64,000 bases of DNA from Lasiodiplodia sp. COLG20 (Eukaryota > Ascomycota > Dothideomycetes > Botryosphaeriales > Botryosphaeriaceae): assembly GCA_009801085.1 (NCBI GenBank), contig VNWV01000009.1, positions 734,501-798,500 on the forward strand, in the 5' to 3' direction. The position numbers and the translations under genes are program-made. Shown here piece by piece: positions 1 to 11,692 of the stretch (position 1 is the first letter of the stretch; every line of letters begins with the position of its first letter). Under the pieces are notes generated by a model, which ran no database searches, had not been told where the DNA came from, and worked only from the letters and a program-made list of their open reading frames with translations.

Positions 1-2324
1 CACGGGTCTGTTGTCCTCCTCCAGCTGTAATAGGTATGTTCACTAATATCGGTGCAGAGCTTCGCAAGCGTCGGGAGGAACTGGAAGCGCGAGAAGAGGA
101 GAATTCCAAACTCGTCGCCAACGCCGTTGCTGCCAAAGAAGCAAGTAGGATGAAAAGCCAGTTCCTCGCCAATATGTCTCACGAAATCCGCACACCGATT
201 GCGGGAGTGATTGGGATGAGCGAGCTGTTGCTTGACACAACACTGGACCAAGAGCAAAGAGATTGCGCCGAAAATATTCAGAGGTCGGCCAATGGACTGC
301 TCACGGTCATCAACGACATCCTTGATCTTTCTAAAGTCGAATCGGGGCGACTGGATGTTGAAGAGGTTCAATTCAGTCTTCTGGTAGTCCTCAGAGATGT
401 CAACAAGATGATGGCATTTGCTGCTCTTCGAAAGAACATCAGCTACGAGAGCAACATCCCGCCCGAGATTGAGCGAGATCTCAAGGTTATGGGAGACCCA
501 GGTCGACTGCGCCAGATTCTAACAAACCTACTCACTAACTCCATCAAGTTCACATCTGAAGGGCATGTCAGCCTGTCGGTATCCATCAATAGTGAGAATG
601 ATGAGACGATCAACGTCCGCTTTGTCGTGGAAGATACCGGCATTGGTATTGAGGAGGAAGTCAGGCGAAGACTGTTTAAGCCCTTCAGCCAGGCCGACTC
701 GTCTACAGCTCGCCGTTTCGGCGGGACGGGACTTGGTCTGGCTATCAGCAAGAATGTAGGCACCCCGAAGCCCTATCACAGTGACGTACTGACACGGTTA
801 GCTCGTCGACTTGATGCACGGCAACATTGAGCTCGAGTCTACTCTTGGCCAAGGAACTAGAGCTTCGTTCTGGATTCCATTCAATAAGGCACAGTACCAA
901 GATGAAGGCTCTCCTCTCATTGATCTAGCATCGATTCCCGATCGTCTTCAGTCAGATATTTCTGTCTCATGCGGCAGCTCTGAGGACTATGGAACGCCTC
1001 CTCTGACGCCAGTTGCGCCCAACAGCGGAAAGTCTCCACTTCGGCACGGTAGAGCCCAATCAATAGTCTCACTTCCTGGAAATGGAAACTTCCACCATGC
1101 ACTACCAGACCACCTCTTCGCGCTTCCAGAAACGGAACGGAAAAATGTCCACGTTCTGGTTGTTGAAGACAAGTATGCCCCTCTGATCCCATACCTAGCA
1201 GGAGAACTAACAGTCGGCGAAGCCAAGTCAACCAGCAAATCGCCCTGAAAACGATCAGAAAACAAGGCTTTGCAGTAGATGCGGTGTGGAACGGCAAGGA
1301 GGCGTTGGACTATCTAGTCGAAGCTAAAGATGGTAAACGCGATCGTCCAGACATAATCCTCATGGACGTTCAAATGCCGATTATGGATGGCTACAAAGCT
1401 ACTCATACGATTCGGACTGAATCCCCCTTCAAGGACACGCCAAGCATTCGCAACATTCCTATCGTCGCGATGACAGCATCTGCTATTCAAGGAGACAAGG
1501 AGAAGTGTCAAAAGGCCGGAATGGACGACTATCTGTCAAAACCAGTGAGGGGCAAGTTGCTTGAGAAGATGTTGGTCAAGTGGGCAGTTCAGGGGAGACG
1601 CAAGCAGGAGATGGATCCTGCACAAGGGCGGAACAGCACTGTACCGGAAACTATACAAGAGTCCGGAGATGATTCAAACGACCACACAGCATCGTCGAAA
1701 AAGGCTTCATCCAATCCGCCAACACCACGCACGGAATCGACGGAATTTGGCGAAAACGACGGCGACAAACGCAATTCGCTGACGCCCGCACTGGATCGGA
1801 TATCATATCGGGAATCAAGCGCCATGCAGAGGACGGATGAGAGTGAGGGCGAACGCGCCGTCCGCAGAGCGCAGCAGGAAGAGAAGGCCGCTGATCTGCG
1901 TGATGCGAAGCTGCTATCGTCAACGAATGATCCCCATAGGAGACCTCGAGACATACAGAAGGCGACAGAGCAAACTCCACAAAGAAGAGGTGAAGCAAGT
2001 CACGCTCTGACGAGAGAGAATATGGAGAAACTAGTTGAGGAGCAAGAAGATGGGCTTCGAAGACGCAAATCTGTCGATACAGATGGTGGTTTCCTAGGAT
2101 ATGCAGATGGAGGTGCAGTCGGAGGTTGCAGAAAGAGTGGAGGTGAAGAAACAGGGAGAATCAAAGGCGTGGATGGTGTGAGCAGTTTGGCAAGAGGTGC
2201 CAAGGGGACGCTGCACAGGAGCTCAAGCGCGAAGACGGTAACCGCGAAGAACTTGAGCGTTCAAGTGGGTGGCTCAGAACCGCCTGATCTTATTGAAGAG
2301 CCAAACACAGCAGTCAGGAAATGA
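1..2324 (+). CDS. Hybrid histidine kinase, 3' part (5' end outside window)
   Basis: This is the C-terminal part of a fungal two-component hybrid sensor kinase, which autophosphorylates a histidine and passes the phosphate to its own receiver aspartate, feeding a Ypd1-type phosphorelay. Exons read 58-755, 802-1172 and 1223-2324; a further intron at about 6-57 is likely. Visible parts in order are a coiled coil; the H-box MSHEIRTP; the N-box ([15 protein letters not shown]); G-boxes DTGIGI and GGTGLGLAI; a disordered spacer; and a receiver with VVEDN, the phospho-acceptor in [12 protein letters not shown] and the KP loop. A hydrophilic tail of about 240 residues follows. Both internal splices restore motifs ([22 protein letters not shown]). 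The sensor domains lie upstream of the window, so the HHK class cannot be assigned. The family is certain. Confidence 0.93.
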
Positions 2325-4016
2325 TGTCTGTGGATGACCAAGGGTGGTTTTTATTTTCGTTTTTGTTTTCTTCTCAGCATTTCCGCATAGCGTGTTGGCT
2401 TGATGTTGCATTTTCGCATCCTTTCTCATTGCTTTCATCCCGCGTTTCTTGTCACTCGTCGTGCGTATTGTTTCCGGATACCTTGTATAAAATTTTGCTT
2501 CAGTCTCGTGTATTCTACATTCTGGTTATGAGTAGGGGTTTGTGTTGGAAGGGACATTTTATTGGACACTGGCTGGAGTGGACCATCGGCGGCGGCGGAG
2601 GTACCACTTTCCTCATTTTCTGTCCGATTTAGCACCATAGGCGTCTGCTTCACACCGGTCTTTTCGTTATCGTCATGAAAACAGGCAAGAAAACTAACGG
2701 CCAAAAACAACGAAGACTACCAACTACCTTCATTTCCTCTCAGCACTCCTGTTTTCTCCATGCCCCAAAGCTTACGAGATATTTCTGGTCTCATTCATTC
2801 CATTCGAGAGCCTTGGAGATAACGCGTCTACTCGGCCCAAGACTGATCTCGGTCAGATGCGATTGTGTTGTGTGTCCGCTTCTGCCATTCTCTTCTTTCT
2901 CATCCTCAACAGTCATCTTTTTTTTCTGGTGCCGTGGATCTTTTCTTCCGGACTGTTTCTCTTGTCTATGTGCGTCGTTGGTGCGAACGCATCTGCCCTT
3001 CGTAGGCTACCGTCATGTGGTCTCTCAACAGCAGCATTCAAAGGCTTGTGAAGCCTTGCCATTCTGGAAGTGGGTCGTATTTCTCTGACTTCCATGTCTT
3101 CTTGGGTTCTCGCAAATTTTGTATAAAATTGTATCGCCTTTTCGGATTAGTCATCTTACCCCTTCTCTCGCATCGTAAGAAGACTCTCTGCGCGGACGGG
3201 GTGCTATGCTTCCATTACGCTCATGTTTTTATTTCTAGACTGGTTTCTTTTCGTAGCAGCATCTCGGTTTTCTTCGCATATGAGAGTGAGCATCGACTGG
3301 AGTTTGAAACAATTTGTGGCGCTATCACGCATCAACTAGAGGGGTTTTTTTGCTTCAGCATTCTGCGGCATTTCGTGTGTTAGTGTGTAGCATGAAAGAG
3401 CGGGATGTTTAAACTGTATGTATCGACAGACTAGGTTTGCTTGCCCTAGCAGCGGGTAACCTGTTTGCTGTAAATGAAGCTATTCGCTGGGCTTTCCGCA
3501 GATGCGGTGAGACCTGACTTTCCTAAAGCTTACCCACCCGCTCTGGTTTGATAGATATGCTTCCGTATGCTACTGAGATCTTGGGAAAACTGCAACGCAA
3601 TCCACAGTCCCGACTCTAAGGGATGACCATATAAAAGCTATGTTCTACATGTATTCGATCAAAAGCTCTAAAAGATAGTATGTTGGCCGTGGGGACAGTT
3701 AAAAAACGACGACATGGACTTGATTCATTTTCTTTGCGAAGAACAACAGCAACCATTAGTAAAAGAGGTCTATTACGGGGGTTTGATGTCATCGGATTCA
3801 AATTCTTCAATAAGCCGCTGCCGGAAAGAATCTCATCGAGTGTTTTCTCTTGACAGTAGTCCTTTGCAAGCTTGAATGATTAGTAGCTTTCCGGCATGAT
3901 GATTTATTTAGAATAACAACCCTGAAGAGTGATAAGTAAGAAGCATATTTATGTAAGGCTGTTACACACACATGATCGTAGATGTAAGCTCGGGGTGGTT
4001 GGTACACTGCGGTAGA
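2325..4016. other. Gene-free stretch after the histidine kinase
   Basis: No protein-like reading frame is visible. The first part is T-rich and probably 3' UTR of the kinase. The open frames here have no recognisable motifs and no splice-consistent extensions. Confidence 0.5.
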
Positions 4017-4310
4017 AAAGGAAATATTAAGTACCTAGTACGTGCTACTAAGCGTTTTCGGTAATTAACTACCTAATAACTATACTATTATAGCTGTTCG
4101 TCTAGTAAAAATGGTGCAGTATTAGATATATATAACGGGTAATACCTTTTTAGTCTAGTCACACGTTGAACGTGTGTATTTACGAAGTATTAGATAAAGT
4201 TACCGCGAATATAGAATACAAGTACTCTAGAGTGTTATAAAATACGATATTATCAACTTTTTTCTTATAAAAGTATCTAAGACTCTATAGAACGATCTAG
4301 CAGGATGGTG
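4017..4310. repeat. AT-rich RIP-like relic
   Basis: This patch of about 300 bp is far richer in TpA than its surroundings. A rough hand count over about 245 bases gives around 50 TpA against 25 ApT (ratio about 2), and (CpA+TpG)/(ApC+GpT) of about 0.3. Both values lie on the RIP side of the thresholds usually used for ascomycetes. It carries many stops in all frames and no coding potential. The simplest reading is the decayed end of a transposon or other repeat mutated by RIP. No terminal repeats or target-site duplication could be recognised. Confidence 0.55.
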
Positions 4311-7300
4311 AGTTGATGTTAATTGCCTATAAATCCCGCTGTACGGCACTGTCTGTGTTGGAAGTTGATATCATCAAGCACTTTTCGATTGTAATGAAAG
4401 TGGAACCATGTCTAAGAGCTTGCTGTTGTAGGGAGAGTCGTGTAGACAAAAATTAATTGTAAACACTTTACCCTTCTATTTTTTTTTTTCTCGTGGGTAG
4501 ACGTGCATTCAACTTATGTAAATAGTCGAAGGACACGTCTGATATGATTTAACACCCTTGTAACTTGAGTTCATTGATTAAAAATCTTAGTGCGGTTTCT
4601 TATTGAACACGAAGGGCCAAAATTTTGCGTGGCTTACGTTCGACGTTTGTGCCTTGAAGGACGTCAACACCGCATTGATGATGGGAAAAGTCCGCTGAAC
4701 ACTTAAAGAAATCAGCGCGGCGGACGGGGGAACGTGGCAGTTTTGTTGAGTTGCATGTCTGCTAACTACCTAGAATATAAGGAGCAGGACTTTGGCAACT
4801 TCATCTATTTAGGATAGGAGCGATGTACAGGCAGGATGATGAAAAAGCGAGTGAACTTGTTGCTGTCCTTCATTCGAAATGTGTGTGATTGGGTAAAGGT
4901 GAGTATCCAATGAAGAGAGGTGCATCACTCGTGTTGTTTCCAGCCCTTCGAAAGCAGGCTTGAAATGGAGCCTGTGCATATTACAGGAAGCTAAACTTCG
5001 AGATTCTTGACCGGTTTGATATCATTTCCGTATGCTTTTGAGCCAAAAGGCCGGATGATCGATTGAGGCGAAGTTCACACAAACTCGTGGATCATCTCCG
5101 GCATGGTGGTGCTTGACATATGACAGCCAGGTAATCCCGGAAATTGTTGCTTTCTGCCTTGAAGAAATGTGCCTGCTAGTGCTGATCCAACTGGAGAGGT
5201 AAGTCCTTGACAATAAAGCGGTACTTCGAAAGAGGCATAGCTCCACTTCCTATCATCGTCTCCCATTCCCGAACCTGTGAAGTCTCATGCTGGTGTTGGA
5301 AAAACGGGGCGAGATCGAGAGATGAAAACGACGCATGCCATGGCGAATGCATGAGGATATCCGCTCATCACAATCACGTAAAGCCCAGTCCGACAAAGTC
5401 TCAAGTGGCGCAGCTGATGATGTGTCGTGTACCTAGCAACCTCGCGTAGCAATGTTGCTGCCTCAAAATCCATGGCAGCAAGGAATAAAAAATTAAGAAG
5501 GCCCGCATGACCGTAACGGGCCTATGATGGTGAATTGCTTGTGATCGTCAGCACCATGAAACACGGAAGTGGGAGGAAAGTGCAACATCCGTGCCCCCCA
5601 TCCCTCAATGGCGCAATTAGTTTTCCGCTCGCTTGGCTACCGCTAAGGTGCTGGCTGGGACGCGGCATCCCTGCCTGTTCTCCTCTTTTTTTTTGCTTCT
5701 CTCTTCAGCGGAAGGATCTGGGTCTCGAAGCCTGAGGGGGAAGGGGGCTTGCCCCGCCGAAGACGCCAGAAAGCGGCACGAGTCAATGCAAGATCCCCGA
5801 GAGAAAAATGTGACAGGCCTCGCTTGATGCTAGTACCTGGGGGAATTGATGAGCCTCTCCACTCTCCTATTAGACGGCCTGGAGGCTATCGCGCATGGGG
5901 TATAGACGGGTATACGGGGAAGTAGAACCCAGCAAAGAGCGGAAAGTAATCAAAAAATTAAAACCCCGGCCCTTAGTGCCCAGTGGTGGCTTGCCTTAGC
6001 TCAGCGGGCTCCACCCGGCTAAGATCTGGGCTGAGCATCTGGTGCTCTTGGGTCGAAGTAGGAGGGGAGGGCGACGCGTCAACTGGAGGTGGTTGATGCT
6101 GCATGCTCATCATCTCGTCAAGGGAAGATGAAACAATAACGCGGGAATCTTATGCCCCTGCCGCAATCGCCACCCGAGCAACAAGCTCTTTTTCCCTTGC
6201 TGGCATTCCAAATAATCGCTTGTGTTGCGAGGTGCCCGCAGGGGCGTCTTCTCGGCGGGCAACACCCTTGTAGAGCAATACTTTCTTCCGAAACCTTGGT
6301 TCGACGTCGAAGTCCAGCAAATAGGCTCAACGGCGGCAGCGCGAACTAACAAGCCACGGCAGTGTGGCAAGCCGGAGGTTGGAATAGAGGTGCCGTTTAC
6401 CTTCTCGGCAACGGCGCGTATCTGTCGATTGTTTCTCCTTTTGCCCTCGATCGTCTGCGGATTTGCAGCAAGTACCGTCGCTCAAGGGTCTCCCATTACG
6501 CACACGATCAACAGGTGCAGATGCTTCCCGAAAAGACAGCTGGGCGTTCAAGCCACAATGAAAGCTCTCGCGCCCCCTAAACGGTCAATCATCGGGAGCG
6601 CCAGAAAGAGGCGCAACAACCTGGAGCAGATCGTGGAGGTCATCAGACTAGCGACGCAGCGCCTCGCGCGCACGGCTGATTACCAGGATCCGGTGCTGCG
6701 GGAATGCAGAGAGACGAGAGGTCGCTTTGGTCGCTAGTGTGCCAAAGGAGTAATGAGCGTGGGAAAAGCAAATACGAACGCACCGCCCGGTTCCTAGATA
6801 AGATAGAGGGATTGCCCAAGTGGGAATGTGTACCCCTGCCTAGCCGCCTCAATCAGAAGCTTGGCATGGCATCGCAGCAGAGGTCGCTGGGAGCAGAATA
6901 GGGATACGGTGGCATGCAGAGGCCGACCGGGATCAAATTCAAATCGTGTATTCGGTGAGCACGCGTCCGAGCACCTATTGAGAGAGAGCCCCACTGCTGC
7001 ACCAAGCACCAGTATTGTATTGGGGCTCACCGGTGAGGCGGTTCTGATGCTGCCTGCTCCCCGCATCTGGATTGCTTCGCAGGGGATGGAGGAAGCAAGA
7101 CATGCCCCCACCTTGGAAGAATATTGTCGAGGGATTTTTCGCCCAGGTCGGCAGTGGATTCATGTGATGGCGATGCGGAGCGTTGGAGCTCCCCAGGCGT
7201 CCAACCCCTTGGCTCCCGCTGCGCCGACGAGAGCGGAAGGAGCTCCGCCAGGGGCAGGCGCCATGACATGCAGCGCTGTGGTGTTGTGTCGCAAGCCCGC

Positions 7301-9882
7301 AAGAGATTTGGAGGACTTGGATCCTGGGAGGCTAGCAGCAATTCCAGGACAAGGCGGCGGGTGGCCCGGGCGGCGGGCTGGGGGTGGTAGGGCCGGAGCT
7401 GGGTGGAAATGACTATCTCCGACAGGCTTTGGGCGTAGCGTGCTGTTTCACGCTCTGGGGCTGTGGGCGGCGGGCGCTGGGCTGCGGGCGCCACGTGAAG
7501 GCAGTCCAATCGAGTAAGAGAATCTGATAAAGCTTAAGTTGAACTGCTGGGAGCCGCGCTGCTGGCGCGGCTCCTGTGCGCGCACCCCGGTTGCCGGTTT
7601 CTGCGAGTCGTGAGCAGCAAAACGGGCCGGCTGGCAGCAATCACGCGCGAACCACGCCAACTGCTGCTGCCGGAAAAGGAGGGCCTTCCTGCCGCATCGG
7701 GCAGCGTGCGGGAGATGATCCCGCAGGGCTGCGCGCACCGCTCATGCCCTCAATGCAATGCGTGGGCGCTCGATAACCGAGCAGGCTGCGCTGCGAAGCC
7801 CACAAGTCCGCCAGCGCGCGGGAGCGGCGCGGTGAGCACATGGTACTCGGTGGAGCGGGCGGCGGCGCGCTAGCAGTTTGGCAGCGCGCTGGCTGGCGGG
7901 GAAGGCTGCGCTGGTTGCGCTGCTAGAGCTGTCGTGGGCCGGCGCCAGGCAGGAAGCCCACCCAAGCCATCCGCTGGCCGAGTGTCAGGGCCGTTTGAGC
8001 TCGTCGGCGTCCCCACTTTTGCCGCTTGACCTGCCTGCGGATGGCGGTGGGAAGGGCGTCAAGGCGCGGTGGATGCGTGCCTGACTCGCCGGTGGCCAAC
8101 GGGACTGGGTTTGCCGTCACGCCAGTGCAGCGCGAATTTGCCATGCGCTGGCCGCCAGGCCATGACTCGGCCGCGTTGCTGCCGGATCGCCGCCAGCCTT
8201 GCGCGCCGCCGCCGCCGCCGTCGCATTCGTCGTTGTCGTCGTCGCCGCGTTGGTGCCCGGCCACGATGCTGCGTAGGCCGACGGGCAGCGCGCGGCGGGC
8301 AGCGTGCACGCGTGCAGCGGCGGCGCCGGGGGCAGCCTCACCGGCTCCGCGTCGAGTGGGCGCACTTGCATGGAGCGCGAGCCCTGAGCGTCCGCCTGCA
8401 GGGTCCACAGGGATGGCGGCGCCTGAGGGCCGATCGACGGCGCTGCTGTCGCCCGCGAATTGCGAGGCGTGGGCGGAGCCACGGCGCAGCGCAGCTAGCG
8501 AATAACTCTAAGACGCCATTCCGCGAGACAGCCAGCCAGGCCGGCGCGGCTGGGGGGCTTGGTTGAAACGTGGGCGCAGGGTGCAACGGGTGGAGACGGC
8601 CAGCAGAGGGGACATTATTGTAATGCAAAATGATGGATGTCATCTGTCTCAGCGTGGCAGTGACGTAAGGCCGCTTTCCTCAAGCATACGGCTGGCCGAA
8701 CCGGCCGTGCTTGCCTCAGCGCGCGCCAGAGTCAGCCTGCGCGGAGGCGTGGACGTGAGACGCCTGCGGCCCAGGGCGGCGGGCCTGGCGTCATCGCGCA
8801 GCGGACAGCGCAGCACGCCCGGCAGAGCAGCCACCGAGCCACCACTTATCGCCGTTGGCCCAGCGCGCGCGCACGAGGGTGAGGTTATGACGAACATGGC
8901 GACGCAGGTGAGGGAGGGGCCCTCGAGCGCCCCCGGGGCCAGGCAAGGGCTCGCCGGCCAGCAGGCGTCACTGGGCGTGTGGAGTAGGGACGCTGCTCGG
9001 CGCTACTGCAGCTTGGAGGGCGTCGTCACCACCAGAGGGCTCGCTGCCACCCGCGCAACCACGGCTCGAGCAGCGCGCGCGCGAGGCTGCATGATTGGCC
9101 GCGGCCGCGCGACGCACACCGCCAGGCCCGCGAGCGCCAGGCACGTCTCCCAGCAGGAAATGAGGCATCCCGGGCAGCTCGCCGCCGTCCTGCGTTTCGC
9201 GCGGGCCCCATTGGCCGTCCCGCATTCCTCGCTCGGACGCGCCCCCTGCCGCCGCTGAGATTGAGATTAAAGCTGCTGCGCGGGCCACCAGCTCGTGACT
9301 GCTGCGGCGGCCGTGCCGCCAGGCGATCAAACGCGGCCGGGCAGGCCAAACCCACGCCATGCGCTGCGGGAGCATCAGGGGCACCAGGCTCCAACGGTGC
9401 CCGTCGGCATTGGGCAGAGGAGGGAGCAGAGAGCAAGAGGAATGCGAGCACCCACCGCGCTGCCTCGCCGCTGGGCCGGAGATTTAACAGGCGCGCCCGT
9501 GCGCTGCTAGAGGCGTAGCCGCACGCACTGTTTGCGGCCGCTGCTGTCTCTTTTCAGGAGGGCACAGATAGCGCTAGCCCGAAGCGTGTCCCCGGCCTCA
9601 CGCCCTATCCGCCGTTCGAGCAGCGCGGCCCACCGCGCACGCCGCCATTGGGCGCGTGAGCGCGCGGGGCAGCTGGCGGCCGGGGCGGCGCTGCGGTGCT
9701 AATTGCTGCTCTAGCGCGGCCTGAGTCGCGGGCTTTGTCTCCCCCACACTTCAGCGGGCAGGGATGTCGGGCGCGCAGCGCTTGGCCTGCCCGGCGCGCG
9801 TTGCAGGGACCCCGCAGGCGCCGACTGCGGTGGCTTCAAGCCATTTTTCTTGTCCGCTCGCTTGTGCGCGGTCCCTACGATG
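4311..9882. other. Long gene-free, increasingly GC-rich stretch
   Basis: About 5.6 kb with no recognisable gene. From about 6.2 kb the sequence becomes strongly GC-rich and CpG-rich, so long open frames appear on both strands at once (for example arginine-rich ones around 8.1-8.5 kb). None has domain-like sequence or conserved motifs. A CRE-like TGACGTAA lies at 8661-8668. The stretch is probably the extended regulatory region of the C2H2 gene downstream, or noncoding transcription. Confidence 0.45.
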
Positions 9883-10502
9883 TCATCAGCGACGACGTAA
9901 CAACAGCTCCCACGGCCATCGCACCGCTGCGCTGCCAAACTTATTATCTGCCAAACGGCCCGCCTCCCAGAGCCCCTCTGCTCCCCCGATCTGCACTCCT
10001 CCTGCCGCGCGCGAGCCCCCAAATCAAACCCAGCTCCCAAGCTGTTAAGTACTCGATCATCACTCGCCGCAACAGTCGCCCCCCCTTCGCATCATTGCTT
10101 CCTTTGTTACGCTCCTCCTCGCGCGCTGTCCGCCACGCATTCCCCACACTCAGGGCACACCTGAAACAGCCACCCTCTCGACGTCGTCATACCGCGAGCC
10201 CTGAGCTTACCCGTCGAAGCGGTTGGGTCCGTCCAGCGTGGCCCCAAGATCGGCACTCCGAACAGCATATCATTGCCCCCAACGGCAGTCTGCCCAAGCC
10301 GGGGTTCCTGCCCACCGTCGACACCTTCAAAAGCTCCGCTGATCCCGCGTATCGTCGTGCGAGGTGATCGTCTTCCTCCACGTTTCGCAAACCTTACTGG
10401 AGCTGTGTTTCACCCTGCTACACAGCACTCTTTTGCTCTCTCCCATTCCCTCCTGTCTCTCTGCGCCGCGATACATATCTGAGCACCCTTACTTCCTCGA
10501 CC
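9883..10502 (+). promoter_or_regulatory. ATG-free, pyrimidine-rich leader/promoter of the C2H2 gene
   Basis: The 620 bases before the start codon contain no ATG in any plus-strand frame (last upstream ATG at 9880-9882), whereas roughly seven to ten would be expected by chance. CT-rich tracts increase towards the start (10380-10500), as in many fungal core promoters and leaders. The pattern suggests a long transcribed leader kept free of upstream start codons. This is inference; the transcription start is unknown. Confidence 0.45.
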
Positions 10503-11692
10503 ATGGCCATGGCAGTCGACAACCGGCAACAGCACCAGGTGAACGGCCTGGGCTTTGACACGATGCGCTTCCCCGGCCCTCAGTTCACCAACCCGTGGGT
10601 GTCGGGCCCGACGGCACCGCCGCAGCTCTATCCCACCACTCTCGGCTCCACGCCCGCAATGGCGACCACCACCGCCGCGCCTGTCCGGCCCACCACTGTT
10701 TCCCTGTCCTACTCCAGCGTCCCCGTCAGCGCACCCTCTCTCGGAGCAGGTACTAGTCTCTCAGCTGGAATGTACGAACCGCAAAACTCACTTGGCATGT
10801 CGCAAGATCTCATGAACACCTCAAGGCCGTACGGAGCGCCCTACGCCGCTTCCGCTGCTTCTCCCACTGCTCCCTCGTACGCGCCCACGTCGGCGCCCCA
10901 GTACTCGATGGACTACGCCAGCCGGGCTGCCGCCCCCGCATACAACTACCAGCAGGATCTCTCCCGCCGGCCCTCTCAGCCGTCAGTACCCTCCGACTAC
11001 CACCGCCAACGCCAGAGCTCCCTGGCTGACTTTTCCAACAGAATGAACGCAGAGCAGCAGCAGCGCAACAGCTTCAGCGACGCGCTTGACGCGAGCCGGG
11101 GTATGGTCGCCATGAGCCAGGACATCACTCCTAGGAATATCTACGGCAACCAGAACCCGCGCACTTCGACCGACTCGTATGGCTTCCCCGCCACCCACTC
11201 TGCCCACTCCTCCATCTCATCCGCCAGCACCTATCCCTCGTACTACAACGGCTCCGTCAGCTCCGTTGCCGACTCCTCCGTCACCGACTACAGCTCTGCG
11301 TCCGAGTCCGTCGGCGACATGTCCTCGAGGACCCTTCCTAGACCCTCCGCACTCGTCGGCACCAACCTGCCCCCGGCGCCGCAGTCCATGATGGGTCAAT
11401 TCAGCTCCAAGGTGTCGTCGAGTTCGCAGAAGAAGCACAAGTGCAAAGTTTGCGATAAGCGATTCACGCGCCCAAGCTCCCTGCAGACCCACATGTACAG
11501 TCACACGGGCGAGAAGCGTGAGTCATGCCCCGGATCCCTCTCGTTTTAATTTACTTGCGACTGACGTGTATTGTAGCATTCGCTTGCGAGGTCGAGGGCT
11601 GTGGCCGCCACTTCTCCGTCGTCTCGAACCTGAGGAGACACAGGAAGGTCCACAAGGGCGAGCGCGACCAGCCGTCTCCCGAGGAGAACTGA
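10503..11692 (+). CDS. Two-finger C2H2 transcription factor (FlbC-like)
   Basis: Exons 10503-11517 and 11577-11692 give 376 residues. The 59-bp intron splits the finger linker and splicing restores TGEKPFAC. The first 300 residues are a Ser/Pro/Tyr/Ala-rich low-complexity region typical of activation domains. The C-terminus has two adjacent classical C2H2 fingers (CKVCDKRFTRPSSLQTHMYSH and CEVEGCGRHFSVVSNLRRHRKVH) and ends soon after. Overall length and two terminal fingers with the SSLxTHMYxHTGEKP and FSVVSNLRRH elements resemble FlbC, an activator of conidiation in Aspergillus. The start at ACCATGG has a strong context. The gene sits alone between two unusually long gene-free regions, as developmental regulators often do. 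DNA-binding function is secure; FlbC orthology is likely, not proven. Confidence 0.85.

Noticed and set aside
5985..6060. tRNA-like stretch with TTAGCTCAGCGGG
   Set aside because: No matching T-arm or acceptor stem could be drawn; it resembles only a D-arm.
6222..9518. Many open frames of 60-230 codons in the GC-rich desert
   Set aside because: They overlap on both strands, are Arg/Ala/Pro-rich, lack domains and splice logic, and follow from low stop-codon frequency at high GC.
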